Shown here: positions 1-7,800 of the stretch, piece after piece
How the letters are laid out: each line of letters starts with the position of its first letter
Position numbering within the stretch: the first letter of the stretch is position 1
Origin: Goniomonas avonlea
Lineage: Eukaryota > Cryptophyceae > Goniomonadida > Goniomonadaceae
Direction: 5' to 3'
Length of the DNA: 10,594 bases
Assembly: GCA_003573635.1 (NCBI GenBank)
Contig: QUTJ01031264.1
Coordinates: 1-10,594 of the forward strand
Made by a program: the position numbers and the translations under genes
The notes under the pieces: model-generated
The model's database searches: none
The model's input: the letters and a program-made list of their open reading frames with translations, nothing else
Told to the model about the DNA's origin: nothing

Positions 1-113
1 GGTGTGCGCGCGTGAGTGCTGTGTGTGCGAATGGGAGTCATTGCTGGGAGATCCGGTGCTATGGCTTGGTGACAGGTATATACAGAGTTACGGCGTGTGA
101 GTGTGTGGGATGT

Positions 114-114
<1 letters not shown>

Positions 115-150
<36 letters not shown>
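115..150. repeat. (GT)18 microsatellite
   Basis: Uninterrupted alternating GT over 36 bp, flanked by impure GTGTGAG/GTGCGTGC sequence. It lies in urea transporter intron 5. Confidence 0.97.
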
Positions 151-151
<1 letters not shown>

Positions 152-190
152 GGTGCGTGCGTGAGTGCGTGTGAAAGGGATGCCATGGCA

Positions 191-245
191 CACCACACCA
201 CACCACACCACACCACACCACACCACACCACGCCACGCCACGCCA
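191..245. repeat. (CACCA)8(CGCCA)3 pentanucleotide microsatellite
   Basis: Eight perfect CACCA units followed by three CGCCA units, in urea transporter intron 5. Impure CACGCCACACCACATCAG continues to about 276. Confidence 0.97.
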
Positions 246-288
246 CATCAGATGCACGCACGCCACACCACATCAGGTGGGACCTTAC

Positions 289-3200
289 CCCAGGGAGTCA
301 AAAAGCCGAGCATGCCACCGAGCAAAAAGGAGGCGGCAACCGCAGCGAGGAGTGCAAAGACAAAGGACGTAAGGCTTGGGACGAAGAAGAACATCATGCC
401 GATGGCACACAGAGAGCTGTTGAAGCCAAACAAGCCTGCAGTGGAGGACTGTGAGACTGAGGAGCAGAGTGCAAGGGAACAATGGAGTGTTGTGCAGCCG
501 GGCCGAGTGTGTGAATCTCGATCAAAATCGCGGAAAGGCTGGAGAGTGTTGCCAATTGTGACAGTCACTGGTCACCGTCAAGACTCCTCGAGACGTGTGT
601 CAATGAGAGAGGGGGGGTGGGGAGGGAGAGAGGGAGGGAGAACGATCAGAGAAGCGCGGGGGGGGTGAGAGAGTTGGGTGTCCTGGTACGGCCCAAGCTG
701 AAAAACCTCTACGTTGGAACATCCCTGTCTGTCTCACTCGACGTGTGTCGGGGATCAGATGGGTGGCTTGGGCGTGTCAGTGAATCCGCTCTCCCTCGAC
801 CTCTTCCTTCTTTCGCCAACCCTGCCACAGAGATTCGCGGGCATCGGGTCTGGTTTAGCGCACCGTGGTATAAGGTGTACCCGTCCACTCCCAGAGCACC
901 ACCCATCCCCATGCCAACGCCGGAACCAATGAGAGCCATTGCTGCCGAAACCCGCGAGGACAGTCCCATGCCTTTGGGTCGTGTCAGAGCGGAGATTAAC
1001 TTCCCAGTTCTCGTCACGCAACAGCGAAATGGTGGGAGATTAAGCTCCCAGTTTTAGTCACGCGTCAAGATGCCGGCATGTGCGTCTCAATCCAACCGGT
1101 GATGATACACAGAGCCGTTCTGCGGCAATCAGCACGACTCCCTCACCTTTTCCTGCCTCCTTCGCCTTCTCCCTGTCCCTATCCGTATCCCTCTCTTTTT
1201 CTCCCCCCTTCTTCTCCCTCTCCCTCTCCCTCTCTCTCTCCCTCGCCCTCGCACTCTCTCTCTCCCTCTCCCTCTCCCTCTCCCTCCCCCCGTTCTTCGG
1301 TCGTGAAAAGGGAAAACGGGGAGAACGTACCAATAACTATAATGAAGCCAGACCAAGGGTTATCTGCCAGGAAAATTTGCCCTACCCCTGCGCAAATAAT
1401 GTAAAACCTCTGCACGATACTGCGAAAGTCGTCCTATTCACGAACATACATGGGGTTGTGGCACAGACACGTGCAGGCACACAGGGACAGGCACAGACTC
1501 AGGCACAGAGAAAGACACAAACACAGACACATGGATATACACAGACACACTGCCATGAGACACAGACATGCTGCCTGTGTTGACCCTTCGTCGGTGTGTG
1601 TTGTCATTGCGCGGTGCCCTGTCGGTTGTCAGTGTGTCGGTTGCCATGGCTGTCTGAGGTGCCCCTCTCACGCAGCACAAAAACTGCGTTCTGGCTCAGA
1701 GAGAGCGCGCAAAAGAGAAGGAGAGGGAGAGGGAGAGGGAGAGGGAGAGGGAGAGAGAGCGAGAATTCGAGCCATTCAGGGACCGCTGAGCGGCCACAGA
1801 CCCTCGGGACTGCCTGAAGGCAGAGGGAGGGGGAGAGTCAGGGATTTGCGTATTCTTGACACCATACCTCGGAAGAGTCCCTCGAATGCAGCTTCCAGCG
1901 GCTCACAAGCCCCGTCTGGGGAGCTACGTGGACAGATACGAATTTCCTGTCGATTCGCATTATGGAGGTTCCGGGGGCTCGGGAAGCCTGGACTTTCTAA
2001 CGGGTTGAGCCAGCGAGCTATTTACACTGGCCCCACCTCGTGCCTGTCTCGATTCTCCTCGAGGCTGGCGCACCGGACAGAGAGGGAAAGATACACAGAG
2101 AGAGACACGCGGAGAGAGAGGGGGGTTTGTTGGCCCCACTCCCCTGTGCCTGAGAACGCATAGCGTACATCCCGACGGCGACAAAGTGCCATTCTTTTGT
2201 TGCTTACCTTGCGTCCTGGGCCAGGGAGGTTGTGTGAAGGCAAATGAGGGCTGAACGCTGGATCGATATTCACTCGGTCGAAGCTGTAAGATCCAAACAT
2301 GCCAACAAGCACCTGCCTCAGAGTTGGCGGAGAGATCATCCAATCACGACACGGGGTTGTCAGGGACCATCACGTCTTGAAATTGGCGGAAATAACATAC
2401 GATCATGTCATGGAGATGCCAGATATATAATCCAATCACGTCCCAGATACGTCTGAGATCGATCACATCATAGATACAATCAATCATTTCGCAATCGCGT
2501 CACAGAGTCGCTGGAGGTGATCCAACCACGTCACTATTATCATCCAATCACGTTAAAGTTATCCTCAATCAGATCTTCGTCCCATCACGCCACGGGTGTC
2601 AAAGATCATCCACCACGTCGGTATCATCCGATCAATTAGGGTATCATCCAATCACGTCATGGAGTTGTCAGAGAGACCATGCAATCAAGTCAGATGTTGC
2701 GGGTATAAAAAGCATTCAGATCTCCTTTACAAATATCGAGCAGCTGAGTCTTGTGAGCTCACTGGTGCTCATCCACAACGCACCATCAGGTTGAAAGCCA
2801 GGGTGAAACCTGGAAGGCCCATCAGCGCGAGACTCCGACCAAGCGAGGCCTGAAGCAGCACCGAAGAAGCAGACATAACTGCCACAAGACATACTATTCC
2901 CGCTTCATCGGAAATTGTCTCACTGAGGAAAAACGTCCCGAACGCTGCACAGTGTGAGCGAGTTGTGAACCCGAACATAGACGCACCAGCCCCTATTAGA
3001 TAGGAGTTGAAACCATACAATCCTGATCGAATCGCACCCTTGTCCTGGCCTGTAATGATTGCTGCATTTGTTGCGACAAAAGCACCGAAAAACGCCAGGA
3101 CAGCAACCCTCCAATCTGCAAGTAAATGGGCACCAAAGATCATCATGCCTGTCCACGGGTTGTTCACAAACACAACTTCGGCAATCCCTCGGAAAGTCCA

Positions 3201-4097
3201 GAGCCAGATTCCAAGGCGTAGGGCATGATGTCTCTCAGAATCTGCAACACCTGTTGCGTTTCCCATGAAATTGGAACGAAAGGTCGAATAAACAGACGGG
3301 GGCTTCACAACCGGATTCGCAGCAGCAGCAAGCTCTTGACGAGCCATCTCTAGGGCGGCCAATAATGATTTGGTGCGAGCAGCATCAAGTGCTGCGCCTA
3401 CGGCTGGGTCTGTTGACTGGGCGCTGTTTGTGGCAAGCTGCTGCGCAACATCGATGGCTCGCAGCGCACGGCCAGAGGCAACGCTGAGCGGAGTCTTACC
3501 GCCAGCAGTCGCAGCGGGTGTGACATTTCCAGATTGATTTCGATAGGGGTCGTGGTGGCCAGATGGGTGTGGCGTGTTCGGGGTCCCTTGGCCCACAGAA
3601 TACTGGCCTGCCACGTCACCACGAACGAGCGGCAGGACCGGTGGCCGCCCAACATCCGATGAAGTCGAGAGGGAGTCATCGTCTTCTGATCGTGGTGCAG
3701 CGGGAGGGAGTGTAGAGAATCGTGGTCTCGGGGGGCGAGTGCCATTTCCCTGACTCTTCGGTTGCTCCGACACAACGAAACGCACGGAACTGGGAGGTGG
3801 GTGCTCCTGGCGAGAAGACTTCGGGGGGGGCAGGTTCAAAGGCTGAGGTGGCGACGGTGGTGGATTTGGTGGCTCAGCAGTCGGTGGAGCTGCCAGCGCG
3901 ATGATGGGCGAATCACGAACTTCCCGAGCGCTCGAGGAGCGAAGAACTGTACGGGCGCTCATGGTATATGGGGTCTCGAAGTCGCCGCCCACAGGGATAT
4001 GAGCTGGTCGCTCGGCAGACTCAAGCGCAGATCGTTGCGCCATCTCCAGCCATTGTTCGGAATCCATGACCTCCCCTTCCCCGTCCTGGTGCTCCAT
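289..4097 (-). CDS. SLC14/UT-family urea transporter, 3' end outside window
   Basis: Membrane channel for passive urea movement. Exons on the minus strand: 4097-2784, 2312-2208, 1433-1331, 971-864, 435-289; intron phases 0, 0, 1, 1, 1. The start is the first ATG after an in-frame TGA. Residues 1-295 are a low-complexity Pro/Ser/Ala tail, probably cytosolic. The first UT half follows: FRGIAEVVFVNNPWTG (302-317), GLYGFN (359-364) and the LP box LPGFTLAFN (428-436). The second half has GVGQIFLADNPWSG (489-502), GLFGFN (544-549) and a hydrophobic helix to W592. The distance from the N of NNP/DNP-W to the G of GLxGFN is identical in both halves, which supports the exon 3/4 and 4/5 junctions. The last exon (second LP box and final helices) must lie beyond position 1. 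The exon 3 start is uncertain: 1433 (after TAG) or 1418 (after CAG), both phase 0. The exon 4 acceptor is a weak AAAG. Family call is strong; the tail is unlike known short UT proteins. Confidence 0.85.
436..863 (-). other. Urea transporter intron 4 (428 nt)
   Basis: Donor CACG|GTGCGC and acceptor CTGCAG, both phase 1. Splicing gives TLYHG-LFGFN, the second-half equivalent of the first-half RSGLYGFN. The intron is C-rich in the transcript; the plus strand carries a G-rich run at 605-667. Confidence 0.88.
605..667 (+). repeat. G-rich purine tract with G-quadruplex potential
   Basis: Several runs of three or more G separated by A/GA (611-640), then another seven-plus G run around 658-665. It lies within urea transporter intron 4, so the transcript of that gene carries the C-rich complement. 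Confidence 0.7.
991..1063. repeat. 29-bp direct repeat, two copies 44 bp apart
   Basis: GGAGATTAACTTCCCAGTTC... at 991-1019 recurs at 1035-1063 with about five differences (AACTT/AAGCT, TTCTC/TTTTA), both ending GTCACGC. It sits in urea transporter intron 3, just upstream of the exon 4 acceptor on the sense strand. Confidence 0.9.
1141..1290. repeat. Polypyrimidine (CTCTCC)-type tract
   Basis: About 150 bp of nearly pure C/T, with CTCTCC hexamers densest at 1215-1287. In the urea transporter transcript it is a GAGGGA purine tract inside intron 3. Confidence 0.95.
1455..1572. repeat. Degenerate CACAGA/CAGACA repeat
   Basis: Many variants of CACAGACAC, GGCACAG and ACACAG follow one another irregularly in urea transporter intron 2. 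No fixed period is kept. Confidence 0.85.
1717..1759. repeat. (GAGGGA)n microsatellite
   Basis: Perfect GAGGGA hexamers through 1722-1752 with GAGA edges, in urea transporter intron 2. Confidence 0.95.
2333..2700. repeat. Degenerate CCAATCACGTCA array, about 12-13 units
   Basis: Units built on ATCATCCAATCACGTCA recur every 20-45 bp with much divergence. The clearest pair is 2335-2366 and 2643-2674, 32 bp with four differences, including GTTGTCAG downstream of the core. Other recognisable cores lie near 2430, 2490, 2521, 2543, 2582, 2612 and 2628. The array fills most of urea transporter intron 1. Each plus-strand core joins a CCAAT pentamer to a CGTCA, which is half of a CRE (TGACGTCA). Confidence 0.85.
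2704..2711 (+). promoter_or_regulatory. TATA-like box after the intron 1 array
   Basis: TATAAAAA at 2704-2711 lies just beyond the last CCAATCA/CGTCA-like unit and points into the antisense strand of urea transporter exon 1. It could be a chance match; it is listed because of its position relative to the array. Confidence 0.3.
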
Positions 4098-4766
4098 GAA
4101 CGTGGACCAAGATTCTTCAAGATTCCAGAGGCAGAAGAGAAATCAACAAGCCCTTGGATAGGCTGCAAAACCACGTCCAACTTTTCGTATTTACTATTCT
4201 TCTCTACCCAAATTTAAATTAAAGGTCCCATCAATCACAATCAACAATCACCGCGCTCCGGTCATGCGGACCCAGGACCCTGCGGCTGCGGGCCTGCAGC
4301 CAGGTCTGAGACAAGCCGGCACCTCGAAAGAGAGAGTTTTTTCGTTTTTTCAAGCATCCTGAACCATGCATGCCGAATGGGGACGACCTGTCCTGTCAAG
4401 GCTGTCATCAGTACCGAAGGTGGGTAAAGTTGAAAATTCTGGTCGTGGCTTGCTGTGTGCCAGTGTGTGGCAGTGTGCGACATACCAGAAAAGACTAAGA
4501 TTCTGAAAAACAGTGAAAAGTGCGGGGTTTCTGGGGCAAAAACCCCTCTCAGGGTGCTCTGTCAGGCTCCACTTGGCTGCAGAGATTGATGATCAAGATC
4601 TTTTCGGATAAAGCTTTGTAATCAAATTGTTAGGTATGTGTCAAGTGGCTGTTGAGTAATTATCAACCGTCGTAATTGATTAGGGTTCCAAAATGGGTGT
4701 GGCCGGTGGTGGGCCAAGAGGCACGTGTGAGTGCCCCCTGGACGAAAAAACGTGCCGGGCTCCAAG
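4098..4766. promoter_or_regulatory. Divergent intergenic region between urea transporter and kinase
   Basis: 669 bp between the two start codons, so it must hold the 5' UTRs and promoters of both genes unless a 5' exon is hidden. Visible items: an AT-rich AAATTTAAATTAAA patch at 4210-4223, three CAATCA motifs at 4231-4251 resembling the intron 1 array core, a T-rich run at 4336-4350, and CACGTG at 4722-4727. I see no TATA box at a convincing distance from either gene. Confidence 0.55.
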
Positions 4767-4860
4767 ATGCCCAGGAGCCGACCCGTCAGCGGGGATTTAC
4801 AGTTTGAGTTTGATGAGATATTTCATGAGAGGAGGTCTTCGAGGGCCAAGAGTGAGGTGA
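4693..4860 (+). other. Possible upstream ORF overlapping the kinase start
   Basis: ATG at 4693 opens a 55-codon frame shifted relative to the kinase, running over its start codon at 4767 and ending at TGA 4858-4860. If the mRNA begins upstream of 4693, this ORF would reduce initiation at 4767. If transcription starts between 4695 and 4767 it is irrelevant. The peptide resembles nothing I recognise. Confidence 0.3.
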
Positions 4861-7800
4861 GCGAAGTGATCGATGTCGAGGAGCAATCCGACGAATCGAC
4901 GGAGACGATTTCTGCGCGGGAATCTGATGTGGCCATTTCAAATTTCCCGGGGCCGACCAAAGTCACTCCCGTTGCGTTTGCGTTCAACCCAGTAGCGCCT
5001 GCGTTTGTTCCTTCGTTTGCCACCGTCAGTCGGGCGCCTGAAGGTGCAGCCCTATCTCCAATTTTGAAAACACTCCCTCCACGTGCACCTGGACTCCAGC
5101 CTGGAGTCGTGAACAGCCCGTCACCCATCCAATCACAACACCTCAAAGAAATTTTGCCATCACCTTGTGCTGCTGTGCCCCTCCCGGAACCGGCGCGTGT
5201 GAACAAGGTTCTGGATTTCCCCCTCGCCGCCCCCGTGACGTCCGCCGAACTTGCGTGCACCCCGCCCTCGCAGTCAGTGGAGGACACTTCCGAGCTCACG
5301 CAGATCGGACAAGCTCTCTTCGGGGCGGATGTGTCCTCCAACTGCTCCCAACCTCTCTCTGTCGACGTTTCTGCCACGGACTGTAAGCCCGAGATCGAGC
5401 AGGCTCTCCCGACACCACCAACCAAGGAGGCGCCTGCTGCCACTCCTGAATGTGGAACGACGCAGAAGCTGGTTGGGGCGAAAGTCTCCCTGGAGGATTT
5501 TGAGAAGCTTCACCTCATCGGGCAGGGTGGTTTTGGGAAGGTGTATCTGGTACGGAAGATCGACACAGGGGCAGTTTATGCCATGAAGTCCATGCGCAAG
5601 GACATTGTTTTGAAAAACATGGAAGGGACCAGGGCCGAACGGAGCATTCTTGAGAAGTTTGACCACCCTTTTATCGTCAGTCTTCACTACGCCTTTCAAT
5701 CTGATCGGCGCCTGTTTTTCGTCATGGACCATGTGAATGGCGGGCAGATGCTCTTGCATCTGGAACAGCAGGGCTCGTTCAATGAAGATACCACCCGTTT
5801 CTATGCTGCTGAAATTGTCCTGGCATTGGAAGAGCTCCATTCCAGGTGGGTCACTTGGGCTCGATCGGGATGGACCATCACCTGACCCCTTTGCAGGGGT
5901 ATCATTCACCGAGACCTCAAGCCCGAGAACATCCTCTTGGATGCTGAGGGCCACGTGAGTGTAACCGATTTCGGTTGTTCCAAGGATCTGCTGACGTCCA
6001 AGGATGGGCGAACCCGATCATTTGTCGGAACCGATATGTACATGGCCCCAGAACAGATTACTGCGAAGGACAAAACCGGAACATCGTACTCCTTCCCCGT
6101 GGATTGGTGGGCCCTGGGGGTTCTTGTGTGGGAGATGCTCATGGTGCGTCACCGGTGCTCTGCAGACGTCCGAGGCAGCAGTGTGGGTGCTGAGCAGGCC
6201 CTCTAACTTCACATCTCAGGGCGAGAATCCTTTCGATTGCAAGACGAAAGCGGCATCCATAAAGAAGGTCATGAAGCTGAAGCTCTCGCTGCCGTCCTAT
6301 TACACTGCCGAGACTCATTCGTTGCTCAAGGGGGTGAGTACCAGTTGATTCGCCATTGTCAACCAGCTTTATGGCTGCCCATTAACCATTCATTCTCTGC
6401 CAGTTCCATCAGAATCGGGTGTGTGCATCGCTCGTAGCGCCCTGCCCCGAAGTTTGGTTTTGACAGCCCTTTGACGTTTGGCAGACCATGACAGTGGGTT
6501 TGACACTTCTTGACAGCTTCTAAACCGCGACTGTAAGCGACGGCTCGGAGCCAACGGCACGGCAGAGGTGAAAAACCACAGCTTCTTCAAGAAGATTAAC
6601 TGGGACAAGGTGCGACGCTCTCTGGATACCTGTCTTGTGCCTGTCTTGTTGTCTGCCTTTGTGTGCTGTTGTCTGCGTCTTGGCACTGTTAGTGCCCGGT
6701 TAGCACCCCGCGCGACCGAGCGAATGGGGAGAGAGAGGCAGAGAGGCAGGGGGGACACGAGGCAGAGAGATCGAACGAGGAGGGAAGGAGGCGGGGGGGT
6801 GGGAGTGAGAGAGAGGGGGACCTGACAAGGCAAACAGATGTTGAAGCGCGACGTCCCCCCACCCTTCCGCCCCAACGTCCCCTCCGGTCCCCTCGACGTT
6901 AGCAACGTCCGTGAAAAGTACATCCAGGTACGCGCGGGGTTCTGGGAAGACTTGACAGGAAGACACTGTGAGGCTGACAGACACACGACACACACAAAAA
7001 AATCATACAAACAGGAAGACTCAGCGAGAACTAGAGCAACAAAGCGCAACCATGGCACAGACTTAGCCACCCTGTGCAGTGAGGAGTTTCCGTGTCGGAA
7101 CTAGGTCGTCTATTTTTGGTCCCTGTCGTGCCCTCATTTTCTCGCTCTGTCTCTATCTTGTAACTCCTTCTCCCACGCGCGTCACCCCTTCCTCTCCACC
7201 TCCTCTTTTGACAGCACATACTCATGGACGCATCAACAACTCCTCTCGTTTTGCTCTCCGCCCTCTGTGCCACTCTCGCCCATTCCTGCCATGTAACACT
7301 CTCGCCCATTCCTGCCATTTCCCTCCCTCCCCATCCCTCCGCGTTGCCCATCACCTCACACTCACTAAGGCCCCGATCGCCGAGTCCCCCATGGATTCTA
7401 CACTGGCCGCGAGCGACCAGCTCCTGTTCCAGGGGTTCACCTTTGAGCGAGAATCGCCCTTCCGTGCCCGTGCGGAAGCGGAGGCACGGCAGGAGAAGCT
7501 TCAGGCCGAGGTGGACGCCGCGGAGGAGAGGCAGGCGCAGAGGGAGAGGGACGAGGAGGAGGAGTTCTGGCTGCAGCAGGAAGAGGTGCGACACTCGTGA
7601 TTTTCCGCAGGGCAGGTGTAGTGGGAGAGGGGGGCAGGCGCCGATGGGAACAGCTGGCTACAACTGGAGGTGGTCAAGAGGGAATCTAGTCCCGTGTGTT
7701 AGAAGTTTGGTATTTTGTGGACAAAAAGCTTCAGGAGGAGGAGAGGAAGGAAAAAGGTCCGAGTTGATCCTGGAATCTTCTCTCTGTTTCTCACTATTTT

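Larger units (their letters stand above)
1..288 (-). other. Start of urea transporter intron 5, repeat-filled
   Basis: Donor TGGG|GTAAGG right after TPW of the second UT half. The rest, to the window edge, is mostly (GT)n, (CACCA)n and related GTGTGAG/CACAC sequence. I see no convincing coding exon in it, so the final exon of the gene is expected further left. Confidence 0.7.
972..1330 (-). other. Urea transporter intron 3 (359 nt)
   Basis: Donor GTACGT after codon position 1 of a Gly; acceptor CCCAAAG, with CTGAC shortly upstream as a branch-site candidate. The acceptor is weak, but it gives exactly the same internal spacing in the second UT half as in the first. A competing in-phase CAG at about 945-943 would delete nine residues. 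The intron contains GA-rich sequence and a 29-bp direct repeat. Confidence 0.75.
1434..2207 (-). other. Urea transporter intron 2 (about 774 nt)
   Basis: Donor AAG|GTAAGC at 2207. The acceptor is 1434 (TAG) or about 1419 (CAG). On the sense strand it holds a (CCCTCT)n tract and a degenerate GTGTCTGTG-rich stretch. It links the end of the first UT half to the GVGQIFLADNPW exon. No UT-like sequence was found inside it. Confidence 0.7.
2313..2783 (-). other. Urea transporter intron 1 (471 nt)
   Basis: Donor GTGCGT directly after the exon 1 codon ATG; acceptor GAGGCAG before GTGCTTGTTGG. Phase 0 on both sides. Joining the exons gives FNLM-VLVGMFGSYSF, a natural continuation of the helix after the first LP box. 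The intron is largely occupied by the degenerate CCAATCACGTCA array described separately. Confidence 0.85.

Noticed and set aside
1-58. Possible final urea transporter exon reading A-P-D-LPAMT-P-I on the minus strand, resembling the second LP box
   Set aside because: Phase and AG at 60-59 fit, but the sequence continues as RTHSTHART, not a hydrophobic helix, and looks like the same CACAC repeat as the intron. Probably coincidence.
1058-1583. Long ORFs of SLSLSL, SPSPSP and RERERE repeats on both strands
   Set aside because: Products of the CTCTCC tract being open in all frames; the tract lies in an intron.
3762-4217. 151-codon plus-strand ORF antisense to urea transporter exon 1
   Set aside because: Shadow of the Pro/Ser-rich coding frame; no motif.
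4262-4483. 73-codon minus-strand ORF in the divergent promoter region
   Set aside because: No family resemblance; likely 5' flank of the urea transporter.
4731-4766. GTG at 4731 as the kinase start
   Set aside because: Nuclear genes rarely start at GTG; the first in-frame ATG is 4767, only 12 codons later.
5274-5954. 226-codon minus-strand ORF antisense to the kinase
   Set aside because: Mirror of a GC-rich conserved kinase exon; the sense strand encodes clear kinase motifs.
7586-7600. Kinase ending at TGA 7598-7600 without intron 6
   Set aside because: GTGCGA here matches another donor of the same gene, and a phase-matched exon with similar acidic sequence follows. A short isoform is still possible.
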